The notes under the pieces were generated by a model. It was not told the origin of the DNA and ran no database searches. It saw nothing but the letters and a program-made list of their open reading frames with translations. 64,000 nt of DNA from Candolleomyces eurysporus (Eukaryota; Basidiomycota; Agaricomycetes; Agaricales; Psathyrellaceae): the NCBI GenBank assembly GCA_027579435.1, contig JANBPK010000718.1, positions 94,231 to 158,230 of the forward strand, given 5' to 3'. This document shows, piece by piece, positions 35,722 through 45,846 of the stretch; position 1 is the first letter of the stretch, and the number at the start of each line of letters is the position of its first letter. The translations under genes were made by a program, and so were the position numbers.

Positions 35722-37243
35722 AACTGTATACAATGACCAATACTGAGTATACCTGCTTTCTCTGCAGTCACCATGTCCCCTGCCCATGGACAGGCCATTG
35801 GCTCGCAGTCTGTCAACTGTGTCCATTGTGGGGAGTGACCTGACTCTGAGCAGAGAAATGGTTCACTCGCCCTATTGTCTCTCGCTTTACTTAGCTGACT
35901 CCATTGCCCATTCAGGACCCTTTTGCACTTTTTACGGACTGTTTTATTTCCACAGACCATTCTCAAATATTCTTAGAAGATTGTGGTTGTTAGGTGAGGT
36001 CCGATCCAAGTGTGGACACACAAACCAGAACATCTTATATACCCTTGAGACGGATTTTAGCGGACGTCTTACCTTTCCCCCTCCATCAATTCGGACTCAA
36101 GGCGTCATTTCACATTTGCATTCTTTTCGATATAATTCTTCTCGTCTCTCATTGTCATCAATCTTGTCTACAATTATAATTACTACCAATACATTTGTTC
36201 CACCCCTCACACCTCAAGTGATCAGGTTTTGAACCATTGTTGTCTTGAGCCCTCCTCATACCTCTTTACCCTTCCCTCTCACATCAAACTCTCTCTCATA
36301 TCATCAGCCACCACACCACTTTGAGGATACGGCTGAAAGTTTCAAATGGGTTGTACCAGAGGGGAATGATGTTGAGTGCGCAGGTCATGCATCAGTTGTT
36401 TTGTCCTCTGACCTTGTCCACAACGATGACGACAACTCATCATTAGATAGTCCTCCTCCACTTGATGAGCCTGTCTTTTTTTTTTTTTTGGGATATTTTC
36501 TTTCATGGCCAGTCATCTGACCGCATACCAGCAAGAATGGTGAGAAGGAACAGCTGCAAAAAACTGCACATATATATTGCCCATCTCCTTTGTAAAAAAA
36601 AATGATATTGGTTGGCAAGATTAAAGAACAGAGGGTGATCAAGAATGGAGCTCAGAGGTCCAGTGCACAAAGCGACATGGGCTTTGTCCTACAGGGGTGC
36701 ACAAACAAATATACGGCCCAATTTGACATGTGGAAACAAAGTCAAAATGCCTCAGATAATTGCTGTGCGTAGCGACAGCCCATACCACTATGTTTTTACT
36801 TCTCAATTTCCGGACACTATGTTTTCTATTCCGTAAACACTATGTTTTCCGTTATGTTTGATTCTGTGAACACTATGTTTTGGTTTGTCCATCAAGTGTG
36901 ATCACATGCTTGATTATCGCGATGGGATCACTCTGCTATTGGGCAGCTGTCAAACTCTGTCTCAATCTCTGGGTGGTAGCTGCTGCCAATAGATAAACCA
37001 CACAAGCAGAGCCGTGGCTTTATAATTGCACCACAAAGGGATTTTCCATGGCTTATGGATATGCCTGCCAGCCAGTGGTGAACTGGCACAATCTTTTTCC
37101 ATTACTGTACTTCTGTTAGGAATCTAGTGAGACTCGGATATAGACCAGAATGAGACTGGAGCCCTACAATACAGGCTCTAGGGTATAGATACAAAAAGTA
37201 GGGAGGCAGACTACAGCAGATGACTAGGAAGGATAGGAGTGAG
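35722..37243. other. AT-rich, CpG-poor stretch without a gene
   Basis: I found no gene. It contains homopolymers (T run at 36477-36489) and three nearby ACACTATGTTTT-type repeats at 36814-36880. The AT-rich character continues on the far side of the copia insertion, so the retrotransposon entered existing repeat-like DNA. Confidence 0.4.
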
Positions 37244-37248
37244 GCAAG
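37244..37248 (+). repeat. Target-site duplication, left copy (GCAAG)
   Basis: GCAAG directly before the 5' LTR, identical to 42654-42658. Five bp is the usual size for Ty1/copia integration. Confidence 0.95.
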
Positions 37249-37556
37249 TGTTGAGGTTTCTCATTTTTATTATTCTTATTGCACTATACGTTCTATCTCT
37301 TTCAGTCAATGCTCTCATCGGCGGCTCTCCTATTCATTCTATTTATAATTTTCTTAGTCAGTCTCGATCGGACGCCAGTATATAATTCCTTAGTTTACGT
37401 CCGCCACCCCTCAGATTCTTTCTTACATCTGAGGGTGCGTATTCATACTTTATCTCGCCGTTACTGTATCACTCACCTAGAGACTCTAGCCTTACATCGT
37501 GTCTCTTAGCCGTCCTCGCCGTTCATCCTCGCTGTCAGCCGTCTATTATTTTGACA
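37249..37556 (+). repeat. 5' LTR (308 bp)
   Basis: TG...CA termini. The interior matches the 3' LTR. It should contain promoter and transcript start; ATTTATAATTTT at 37338 could act as a TATA-like element. Confidence 0.95.
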
Positions 37557-37559
37557 GTT

Positions 37560-39806
37560 ATGAGCCCCGGTAGCGATACCGTTAATATCACCAAGCTTAA
37601 CCAGCTTAAGGAGGATGGATCTAACTGGGCAGTTTATCGAGATCGCACTACCGACTACCTCAAATCGAAAGGTCTCCGCAGCCACCTCAACGGCCGCGTT
37701 AGAAAACCAGTCGAAGTCGTTGAGCGTTTCAATGAATCAGCCAGTATTATTCAATACTTCCGACCTGACGACACCGCCTTTGCCACACCCCTATCGGCCG
37801 AGGACGTCGCCAAGTTCGAAGATTCCGCTTGCGATTACGATAAGAACGAAGGCATCGGTAGCGACGTACTCAACAACACGCTCCCCACTTCTATCTATCG
37901 CGAGATCCAATCCCACCGGACTCTAGCTGAGAAATGGTCGGCCCTACAAGCTATGTTCGAACATCGAGGAAACATCGTTCAAATCAATATCCTCACCAAG
38001 CTTCAATCAGCCCGCTACACTAGCAGTTCCATGCGAGCCTTCCTTTCTCAACTCACCGAGTGGCGCAACGACCTCCTCGACAACGACTACACTCTTTCTG
38101 ACTCTCAATTCGTTACCTACATCACCACCTCGCTTTCGACTACCTCCGATTATCGAATGTTTATTTCGGCCATTGAGGGCGCTGCCGAAGTAGCCGGCAC
38201 AACGCTCTCTTTGGAAGTATTGAAGAAGCGCTTAATAGCCGAACACAAAGCGAGGAATGGCATCAATTCGAACGCCACCACTTCCGGATCGGGCTCAGCC
38301 ACGCTCACCGCAAGTCGTTCGAAGGATACAAAGGGAGGAAAGAAGAAGAAGAAGGCCGAATATTTTTGCACGATATGCAATGTCAACGGCCATTCGAAGG
38401 AGCGCTGTTACGCGGAAGGGGGAGGAAAGGCACACCAGGCACCCGAGTGGTACAAAAAGAAGCAGGCCGAACGTCTCGCGCAGGAGAGCAAGACTTTGAA
38501 CACCGCTTCGACTACCACCACTTCGAAGACAGCCAACGTCTCGTCAACGACCTATTCATGCGTCGCCGAGGGGCTCTCTCATACCTTTTCACCCGTTGCT
38601 ATGTCGGTCACCGCAAATGAGTATCAAGGTGTAATTCTCGACTGCGGCACGAGTGATCACTTCACCCTACACCGTCACCTCCTCACCAACTATATCGAGA
38701 TCCAGGAGCACACGAGGGTAGCTGACAATCGTGCTACGTACGTCGCTGGGAAGGGAACGATGGTTGTGGAGTTACCAATGGGACCAGGTCAGCCCCCAAC
38801 AAAACTTACTCTCAACAATGTGTACTGCGTCCCCTCTTTCGTCTACACCCTCATCTTGACCACGCGCATGGATTTGGCGGGCTACACCATCCTTCAGAAG
38901 GGCGGTCTTTCCACAATCACCGCTCCGGATTCAAAGGTTATTGGACGTGTACCCCTCGTTAGGGGACTATACCGAGTCACTGATCCTGTCGGCGGTACCG
39001 ACGGATCTGGTCCCTTACGTGCCAACGCCACGACTATGTCTTTTATGGACTTCCACATCGCGATGGGTCATAGGAGTTTCGGGGATTTATGGAAGATGAT
39101 AGAGGCTGGGATGATAAACAGGGTCAAGATCAAGGATCTTGAAGGTACACTCCCAATTTGTCGTATCTGCATCGAAGCGAAAGCGGTTCGGAAGCCGTTT
39201 CATGAGAGCAAGTCCCCCCACCCTACTTCGTATGCTCAGGAGGTGTCCTCCGACGTATGGGGCCCAGCAAGCGTCGAATCTATCGGCAGAAAGCGCTACT
39301 TCACCCTCTTCATCGACCGCTTCTCGCACGAAACACGAGTCTATTTCCTCCACAATAAATCCAACACCTTCGACGCCTATCAGCGATACAAGGCATGGGT
39401 TCGTGTTCAACGCGACTCAGTCATCAAAGTTTTACGGTCAGATCGAGGGGGAGAATACTTAGGCGCCGAGTTTGGCGCCCACCTCGAGCACAACGGTACC
39501 GTCCGCAAGCTTACAACTCACGACTCTCCTCAATCCAACGGCATTGCTGAGCGCGCTATGGGCGTTCACGTATCGACCGCTCGAGCTCTACTCCTTCAAT
39601 CTCGCCTCCCAACTCGTCTCTGGGCCGAAGCTATTCGCTTCAGCGTGTGGCTGCACAACCGGCAATTTACTTCGTCGGTTCCGACCCTCAAGACCCCGCT
39701 CGAAATCGTCACTGGACAACGACCAAATCTCTCTGCTATTCAACCGTGGGGATCAAAGATTCTTGTCAAGAATCTCGACGCAGGAAAACTGGAGTCCCGT
39801 GTATGA
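37560..39806 (+). CDS. Copia gag, protease and integrase part of the polyprotein
   Basis: The ATG at 37560 lies just inside the 5' LTR and opens 748 codons before a TGA. Residues 1 to about 240 are gag (N-terminal LKEDGSNWAVYRDR and LNNTLPTSIYREI). A CCHC zinc knuckle, C-X2-C-X4-H-X4-C (CTICNVNGHSKERC), lies near 270. The aspartic protease carries LDCGTSDHF near 360, a variant of the D-S/T-G motif. The GAG-pre-integrase HHCC zinc site (HIAMGH...CRIC) lies near 498-540. The integrase DDE core has Asp in SDVWGP (about 565), Asp in RSDRGG (about 627) and Glu in GIAERAMG (about 663). The sequence downstream stays in the same frame after the stop, so gag-pol was one open frame. Confidence 0.95.
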   Translation: MSPGSDTVNITKLNQLKEDGSNWAVYRDRTTDYLKSKGLRSHLNGRVRKPVEVVERFNESASIIQYFRPDDTAFATPLSAEDVAKFEDSACDYDKNEGIGSDVLNNTLPTSIYREIQSHRTLAEKWSALQAMFEHRGNIVQINILTKLQSARYTSSSMRAFLSQLTEWRNDLLDNDYTLSDSQFVTYITTSLSTTSDYRMFISAIEGAAEVAGTTLSLEVLKKRLIAEHKARNGINSNATTSGSGSATLTASRSKDTKGGKKKKKAEYFCTICNVNGHSKERCYAEGGGKAHQAPEWYKKKQAERLAQESKTLNTASTTTTSKTANVSSTTYSCVAEGLSHTFSPVAMSVTANEYQGVILDCGTSDHFTLHRHLLTNYIEIQEHTRVADNRATYVAGKGTMVVELPMGPGQPPTKLTLNNVYCVPSFVYTLILTTRMDLAGYTILQKGGLSTITAPDSKVIGRVPLVRGLYRVTDPVGGTDGSGPLRANATTMSFMDFHIAMGHRSFGDLWKMIEAGMINRVKIKDLEGTLPICRICIEAKAVRKPFHESKSPHPTSYAQEVSSDVWGPASVESIGRKRYFTLFIDRFSHETRVYFLHNKSNTFDAYQRYKAWVRVQRDSVIKVLRSDRGGEYLGAEFGAHLEHNGTVRKLTTHDSPQSNGIAERAMGVHVSTARALLLQSRLPTRLWAEAIRFSVWLHNRQFTSSVPTLKTPLEIVTGQRPNLSAIQPWGSKILVKNLDAGKLESRV

Positions 39807-42296
39807 GAAGGGCGTTACCTAGGGCCGGACGAGGAGTCGTTGGGGATTCGGGTCTATTGGCCTGATAGGCGAACGGTTACGGTCGAGAGGGAGGTTTATT
39901 ACAACACCCCCAGGGCCAGAATTGTAGCTGTTGAGGGGGAGAAGAAGGACGAGGAGGAGGACAACTCTATATATGTTTTCAACGACGACAATTCAGCACC
40001 AAACCGTCAACCACAGCTTCGTTTCCCTCAGGAAGACGACGAGGAAGACAGCGAATTCTTCGCAACACCTCCACCTTCACCTACCATTCCTCCTCCTAAC
40101 CCTCCTTTTGTTCATACCGATGGAAATAATGAGGACGGCGACGATTTGCCGGAGCTCATGGATTCGGATTCGGAAGATGAGGAGGATGGAGAAGAAGAAG
40201 ACGGGGATGACGACTTCTTTGATGATAAGAAGGTTGAGAAGGACTTGTTGAGGGAGGATGAGGAACGAGCGGAGGAAAGAAGGTCACCTACCCCTATGCC
40301 AACAAACTTACCTATCATCGACAAACCTCTTCAACACCGTAGCGCTGAACCCACTCAGCACAATGAAGGGGACAACGAAACTCAGCCGACTTCGACACGA
40401 TCTCGTAGGAACGCAGCACCTGCACCAGGGTTCTACAAGGAAACTCGCACCTACAACCGTCGAGAATCGTCAAAGACAGCTATGGGGATACCAGAAGCCC
40501 AACTCGCTATGTTGGTAGCCGAGTTGGATGAGGCGATGGGGCAGGAGGGGATTAGCCTGGGACCGAACGCCGATATGGTTGCAGCGTTAGCGAAAGCGAT
40601 GGCTGTCAACTCAGATTCGGACGATCCTACCTACGAGGATGTGTTAGGAGGACAAGAAAGAGAGAAGTGGTTGGAAGCGATTAGGGAGGAGGTTGCCCAG
40701 ATAGAGAAGATGCATACTTACGACGTTGTGGAGGTCGATCGACGGGATATAGCGAACATCATCGGCTGCCGGTTCGTTCTTCAACGCAAGAGGGACGCTC
40801 AAGGAAACGTATCAAGGTACAAGGCTTGTCTTGTCGGCAAGGGTTATTCTCAACGTCCCGGTATCGATTTCAACGAGACTTTCGCCCCCACCATTCGTCC
40901 AGTGACCCTCCGATACATATTATCACTCGGTGCGACCCTTGGCTCAGCTATCGAACAGGCTGACGCTAAGAACGCCTATCTCAACAGAGTCTTACCACCC
41001 AACGAGATCATCTATATGCACCTTCCGCCCATTCTTTACGAAATCCACCCAGAACTGCGTCAACGACTTACTCGGGCCAAGTCCGACGGCAAGACTCTGG
41101 TACTTCGATTATGGCGACCCCTCTACGGCACGAAACAAGGCGGCAACAAGTGGTATGAAGAGCTTTGCCTTACGCTCTCCAAACTCGGCCTCACCAAATC
41201 AAGCGCCGACCACGCCTTGTTCTACTGTGTTACGAGCCCAACCAGCTACTGCCTACTCGGCGTAGCTACCGATGACTTCACTTTTGTCGCCAACTCGAAG
41301 GGAACAGTCAAATCGTTGAAGGGTGGTATGGGGGAGTTCATGGAGTTAGTAGATATGGGGGAGCTAACTTGGATTTTGGGAGTCGACGTCCGAAGGGACT
41401 TAGAGGCGCGTACCATCTCTCTATCTCAGACCGCCTACATAAATCATATCCTTGATTTATTCGGGATGGTGGACTGCAAGACGGCCTCTACCCCTCTCCA
41501 ACCCGGCATCGACCTCACTCCCGGTTCCCAGCACGTCTCTCCAACTCTACTCTCTGCCGACAAGAAGTCCAAATATCACGAGCTTGTCGGCCTCCTCATG
41601 TACCTCAACGTTATGACCCGTCCCGACATCGCTGAAGCTATATCTGTCCTTGCTCGCTACCTCGAATCCCCTCACACGACGCACATGGAGTCAGGTCTCC
41701 ACGTCGTTCGATATCTAAAGTCTACGAAGGATTTTCGTCTCACCTTAGGCGGAAAGGACTTCATCCTTACAGGCTATTCGGACGCGAATTGGGGAACTGA
41801 GCTCCACCGACACTCGATTTCGGGCTACACGTTCTCGACTGGAGCCGGGGTTATCTCTTGGAGTTCCAAGAAGCAACCCATCATTACCCTCTCTTCCACC
41901 GAGTCAGAGTATGTTGCTCTAACTCACGCCACCAAAGAAGCGAAGTGGTTACGATCTCTGTCTCGAGAGATTCTTCCCGTTGTTGGCTTAGGCGCGTATG
42001 TCGAGAAGTTTCGCCCTACGATCCTCTACTGCGACAATCAAGGCGCTATCAAGCTATCCACGAACCCCGTCTTCCACACTCGTACGAAACACATCAACAT
42101 ACACTTCCATTTCATTTGTCAAACCATCACCAGTCGCGACATTCAACTTATTTACTGTCCTACCAACTATATGGTGGCCGACGCAATGACCAAACCTCTC
42201 GGTCGTGTCAAATTTGTTGAATTTAGGACGACCATGGGAGTTCTAGGACCTGACGAGGAGAAGAAGAGCGATGCTCACATCGAGGGGGAGTGTTGA
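39807..42296 (+). CDS. Copia reverse transcriptase and RNase H part of the polyprotein
   Basis: In frame with the preceding segment beyond the TGA; separately translated it could start only at an internal Met. It begins with the end of integrase (RYLGPDEESLG, VYWPDRRTVTVEREVYY). An Asp/Glu-rich, probably disordered linker follows (about 39930-40270). Reverse transcriptase runs from about 40620 to 41420, with FAPTIRPVTLRYIL, QADAKNAYLN holding the first Asp, LYGTKQGGNKWYEEL, and the catalytic VATDDF in place of the commoner YVDD. RNase H runs from about 41770 to 42190 (GYSDANWG, STESEYVALTHATKEAKWL, YCDNQGAIKLS, ADAMTKPLG). Stop at 42294-42296 lies inside the 3' LTR. Confidence 0.95.
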   Translation, partial: EGRYLGPDEESLGIRVYWPDRRTVTVEREVYYNTPRARIVAVEGEKKDEEEDNSIYVFNDDNSAPNRQPQLRFPQEDDEEDSEFFATPPPSPTIPPPNPPFVHTDGNNEDGDDLPELMDSDSEDEEDGEEEDGDDDFFDDKKVEKDLLREDEERAEERRSPTPMPTNLPIIDKPLQHRSAEPTQHNEGDNETQPTSTRSRRNAAPAPGFYKETRTYNRRESSKTAMGIPEAQLAMLVAELDEAMGQEGISLGPNADMVAALAKAMAVNSDSDDPTYEDVLGGQEREKWLEAIREEVAQIEKMHTYDVVEVDRRDIANIIGCRFVLQRKRDAQGNVSRYKACLVGKGYSQRPGIDFNETFAPTIRPVTLRYILSLGATLGSAIEQADAKNAYLNRVLPPNEIIYMHLPPILYEIHPELRQRLTRAKSDGKTLVLRLWRPLYGTKQGGNKWYEELCLTLSKLGLTKSSADHALFYCVTSPTSYCLLGVATDDFTFVANSKGTVKSLKGGMGEFMELVDMGELTWILGVDVRRDLEARTISLSQTAYINHILDLFGMVDCKTASTPLQPGIDLTPGSQHVSPTLLSADKKSKYHELVGLLMYLNVMTRPDIAEAISVLARYLESPHTTHMESGLHVVRYLKSTKDFRLTLGGKDFILTGYSDANWGTELHRHSISGYTFSTGAGVISWSSKKQPIITLSSTESEYVALTHATKEAKWLRSLSREILPVVGLGAYVEKFRPTILYCDNQGAIKLSTNPVFHTRTKHINIHFHFICQTITSRDIQLIYCPTNYMVADAMTKPLGRVKFVEFRTTMGVLGPDEEKKSDAHIEGEC
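42281..42290 (+). promoter_or_regulatory. Polypurine tract
   Basis: CGAGGGGGAG abuts the 3' LTR, the expected place for plus-strand priming. Confidence 0.8.
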
Positions 42297-42653
42297 GGTT
42301 TCTCATTTTTATTATTCTTATTGCACTATACGTTCTATCTCTTTCAGTCAATGCTCTCATCGGCGGCTCTCCTATTCATTCTATTTATAATTTTCTTAGT
42401 CAGTCTCGATCGGACGCCAGTATATAATTCCTTAGTTTACGTCCGCCGCCCCTCAGATTCTTTCTTACATCTGAGGGTGCGTATTCATACTTTATCTCGC
42501 CGTTACTGTATCACTCACCTAGAGACTCTAGCCTTACATCGTGTCTCTTAGGTATATTTCATATAGATTCTTTCTTACATCTGAGGCCTTACATCGTGTC
42601 TCTTAGCCGTCCTCGCCGTTCATCCTCGCTGTCAGCCGTCTATTATTTTGACA
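42291..42653 (+). repeat. 3' LTR (363 bp, with a 55 bp internal insertion)
   Basis: Same as the 5' LTR except for 42551-42605, which repeats two LTR pieces (AGATTCTTTCTTACATCTGAGG and CCTTACATCGTGTCTCTTA) behind a novel GGTATATTTCATAT, plus one base difference at 42448. Confidence 0.95.
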
Positions 42654-42658
42654 GCAAG
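42654..42658 (+). repeat. Target-site duplication, right copy (GCAAG)
   Basis: Identical to 37244-37248. Confidence 0.95.
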
Positions 42659-43300
42659 CAGAAGGAGGCAAACAGGGAGGAATAGAGATGACAAGAGGCA
42701 ATATCGTAACAACTTCGCCGTCCAATGATGATACACAGCTGCTTGATCAAGTGCAGTGGTAGCCTATATTCAGCCATCTTGTAGACTAGGCAGAGTGGTG
42801 AAGAAATGGCTGTACTTGACCACTGACTATTAGAGGTTATGGATACGCGCTTGCCTTGAGTTCATGACAACACCTTGCTTGAATGCCAAGGGGCAGCTTT
42901 TGGTAAGAGGATCGGATGGAAATCTTGACTCTTGTACAACATGCTAATTGGCAAAATAGTGGTTAGGAAAGTGTGTGGGAGTGGACCGCAACTTTATGAG
43001 AGAGTGCAAGAGGAAAGACAAGACAGTCAAACACTATGCAGAGCCCATGTTTCTGGCGATGGAGCTAATTTACGACCGGGGACTCTTCTTCGCTCACACA
43101 ATGATGCCTGGCCTCGAGTCTGTCCAATACGTACACCATTGCCACAGACATAGACAATTGCTCTGCCTATTCTTCTTCTCCGAGTCCTCCTCCAATTCTT
43201 CGAGTACTGATATCTTGGCGGCTTTGCAGTTGTCAAGATACATGCTGAGTGTAGGCACACTGTATTCGCAGGGCCATTAATCTAGATGACTATCCCGCAT
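42659..43300. other. Stretch without a gene right of the copia element
   Basis: The pre-insertion continuation of the AT-rich DNA at 37 kb. Short frames at 42932-43280 overlap on both strands and match nothing I know. Confidence 0.4.
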
Positions 43301-43707
43301 GAGGAAACCACATGTCAGAACGTCAACTTCGAGGGGGACGATCCATCCGCTGTCACGATTAGCGCCCATTGAACCTTGAACATCGGACAAGTTAACAACC
43401 AATGGAGCCACTGGCTTAGATTGAAAGCACAAACAACCGTGACTAATTTAACAAGAATGAAATACACGAGAGATGAGGTGATGGGCGTGGCATATAGTTG
43501 GAAGCATAGTACATATGTGGCTTCACGGGCCATAAATTAATGTTTTTAGGGTCCAAAAATGAGATCAAAACATTGGAAATGAATCGAGCTCCAGAATCCA
43601 ATTTGCCGAAAAAAGTATTCTGGTATATCGCCGAAAGTCAGCGTTGCCAGCGTCGCAGTCGTCGGCCGCCACCAAAAATACGCCACCTCAGCTTGAAGCT
43701 TAAGAGT
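43301..43707. repeat. Downstream flank of duplicated unit A
   Basis: Similar to 50990-51331 (CGATCCA.CCGC, TGGCATATAGTTGG, CACGGGCCATAAATTAA, GAGCTCCAGA.TCC) and, in its right part, to about 45690-45846. This marks the 3' flank of the uncharacterised gene as part of the duplicated unit. Confidence 0.7.
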
Positions 43708-44776
43708 CTAAGAGAAGAATCCCTCCAACTTTCTCTTGGCATTTTCCTTGGCCTGTTGAGAGATTCCAGCAACGAGTTCTCTGCGAGGCTTGAACACGCA
43801 CGAGATATATTCTGTAACGTTGCGCGTCAGACGCGGGGCTCCGATATTAGTCGAAGACGAAACTCACCGCCGGTGATTCCGTTCCTATTTCTCTCTATTA
43901 AGGTAAGTTGCTTCTTGCACGTTGCCCAAGCGGTCAATCTGATGCGGTAAATCTGCTCCCCTATCAGAGACAACGAGGTAGATCGCAAACTCTGCAATCA
44001 GACGTACGCGAACAAACGGGTTTTCCATGTCAGGAAACCGAAGTACCCCGATGTCGAGGAAGACCTTTCTCCAACTGCCTCGTTTCTTCTGGGACACACC
44101 ATGCCGAGCGACAATATCCTTCACCCCAGAGAGACCCTTCAGTCTGGTGAAGTCAAGGACGTTCTTGTCCCGGATGAGTTCATTGAACCATCCCTCGATC
44201 TTCAAAGCGTGACCAGGTTAAAATGGGGGCGAAAGTAGTATCCTCACCTCATGGCACACGGCCTCGATTGGCACTGAGCTACGCCCTTTGTTGCTGAAAA
44301 GCTTTGTATCGCGCTCCGAGAAATTGCGATAATTCTGAACGCTATCCTCCTTGCAGTGCACCATAGATGCACTCTGCATGAAGATGGACTGGACTATGTC
44401 CCAGTCAAGTTTCTTGCCATCCGCTCGAGCCTCTTCCAGGAGATTAACGCTCTCTGCAACCATTAAGGTCAAGGCGTCATCCATACGCTTGTAATCGCTT
44501 CTGAGTGTGCCGTAACACGGCGCCAATCCGACGTTGACGTACTAAAAGTTGGGAATGTCAGACCAACGTTGTTCAACGTGCCTCATAACGATTCCGGAGA
44601 CACACCTCGTAGTCTCTGTGATTATCTCGCTCCCCTAGCTCTAAGGCATCGGTCTCCTCGAAAATCTCTTCGAGTTGTTTTACCTCGTGTTCCGCCCTTC
44701 GCACAGTCAAGGGCCCCAGCGGGTCGCGCCGAGTTCCAGAGCGGGCCGCTACCGCTGTTTTCTGTGCTGGCGCCAT
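43708..44776 (-). CDS. MED20-linked uncharacterised gene, copy A
   Basis: Five exons, 44606-44776, 44248-44541, 44008-44199, 43868-43952 and 43708-43811, give 281 aa in perfect frame. Exon 1 opens MAPAQKTAVAARSG and has an acidic helix (EVKQLEEIFEETDALELGER). Exon 2 contains APCYGTLR, RMDDALTLMVAESV and IVQSIFMQSASMVHCKEDS. Exon 3 contains GWFNELIRDKNVLDFTRLKG, VKDIVARHGVS and VFLDIGVLRFPDMENPF. Exons 4-5 contain RIRLTAWATCKK and FKPRRELVAGISQQAKENA. No signal peptide, membrane segment or known motif, and I do not recognise the family. The same five-exon structure recurs in copies B, C and D. It is divergent from a MED20 fragment, so start and promoter lie in the shared intergenic block. It appears alive. 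Confidence 0.8.
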
Positions 44777-45194
44777 CGTCCTCGTAAACGTGTGGAAGTT
44801 GAAGGAAAGGTAAATAGACCGGGGAAGTTACGACGCTTACGCAGGGCAACGTGCGACTTTATACGCTACTTTACACCTCAAACCAAAGCACGGGAACCCC
44901 GAGAGAATATCCATATCTGTCAGGCGCATGACAAGAGCTGCGAGATTGTATTTCAATCATCTAACACAACGAGGAGGAGGCGTGCCTTCCTCATGGAAAC
45001 ATTACCTCATCCTCGAGTTTAGCGCCCATTACTGGCACAGGTCAGGGGTTTCGTGGAGGTTTTCCATCCGATCGTCGCACGGACCTAGACCGGTAGCTAA
45101 TCAATCACCGGCGACTTGCAAACATCGCCTCCATGACCATGCATGATGCAGGTTGAAGTGCGAACATTGGCGTAACAGAATGACAACGTATTCA
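44777..45194. promoter_or_regulatory. Divergent promoter block of unit A
   Basis: About 44884-45067 matches the blocks in units B (about 47000-47150) and C (52514-52678): AAAGCACGGGAACCC, ATCTGTCAGGCGCATGA, AGAGCTGCGAGATTG, TCAATCATCTAACACA. Conservation across the copies reflects common descent and perhaps control of the uncharacterised gene, since the MED20 partner here is dead. Confidence 0.5.
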
Positions 45195-45380
45195 TAGAGT
45201 GTCACATTTCTCAGCTTTCCTGAGCCTCCAGGCGCCCAGAAATGGGCATCTGACAGGGTGTATCAGTGCGGACGCCGACTCGCTAAGCCAACCTGAGCAT
45301 AGCATCTGATCTTACCGCAATGGCATCTACCAGATACGATGGGACATATCCCTCGAATTCTATAGCTTCGTTCAGGTATC
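45195..45380 (+). pseudogene. MED20 5' fragment in unit A
   Basis: Aligns with 52870-53070 of the intact gene: CAGTGCGGACGCCGACTCGCT, GCATAGCATC and CAATGGCATCTACCAGATACGATGG-type matches, the last also in the intact copy. The start codon survives at 45242 but codon 4 is TGA. Similarity fades after about 45380, so only the first exon region remains. Confidence 0.8.
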
Positions 45381-45846
45381 TCTGACTACGCCACTAGATG
45401 GAATACAAGAGAGTGGCATTGCCTTCAGCCAGCCTCTCGGCGCCTTCTCTGTCATCTAAACCCCGGGTCCATGATAATACGCTCGCAGACTCACCGAAAC
45501 ATTGTACTTAAAGTTAAGCTATGAGGACAGGAAACGCTTTACCTCGAGAAACTCACAAACTGAACTGTATCCTCAGAATCAATCGATTTGGCCTTGTCCA
45601 AAGCCAGTCAACATTTGGAACAGACAAAACAGAGCCTCATCCCTGGATCTCAATGCCGTAGCGAAGCAAGGCAAGGCTTGTAAATTAATATTAATTCAGG
45701 ATCCGAAAACGAGATCAGAACATTGAGTCGTAGACTCCGATTCGCAGGAACAGACGATTCCGAATTATGGCAGAGGTCCCAGCGGTGCCAACGTCGCAGT
45801 CGTCCACCACCAAAAACACGCCATCCCGGCTTGTAGCCCAAGCTTT
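45381..45846. other. Spacer between units A and B
   Basis: No gene. The right part (from about 45690) is the 3' flank of copy B and resembles 43550-43707 and 51220-51331. CCGTAGCGAAGCAAGGCAAG at about 45656 also recurs near 48447. Confidence 0.5.

Larger units (their letters stand above)
37249..42653 (+). mobile_element. Ty1/copia LTR retrotransposon, essentially complete
   Basis: Two LTRs (37249-37556 and 42291-42653) start TGTTGAGG and end TTTTGACA. They are flanked by a GCAAG duplication and enclose one gag-pol reading frame in the order gag, protease, integrase, reverse transcriptase, RNase H, the copia order. Apart from a 55 bp insertion in the 3' LTR I found a single base difference between LTRs (A at 37406, G at 42448), so insertion was recent. 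The coding frame is continuous except for one TGA at 39804-39806. Confidence 0.97.

Noticed and set aside
36742..36758. Third copy of the MITE-like element end (AGTCAAAATGCCTCAGA)
   Set aside because: Only one end-like 17-mer with a mismatch; no second end or interior nearby.
39804..39806. Programmed stop readthrough or recoding in the copia frame
   Set aside because: Wrong place for gag-pol regulation, and a simple CGA to TGA change explains it.
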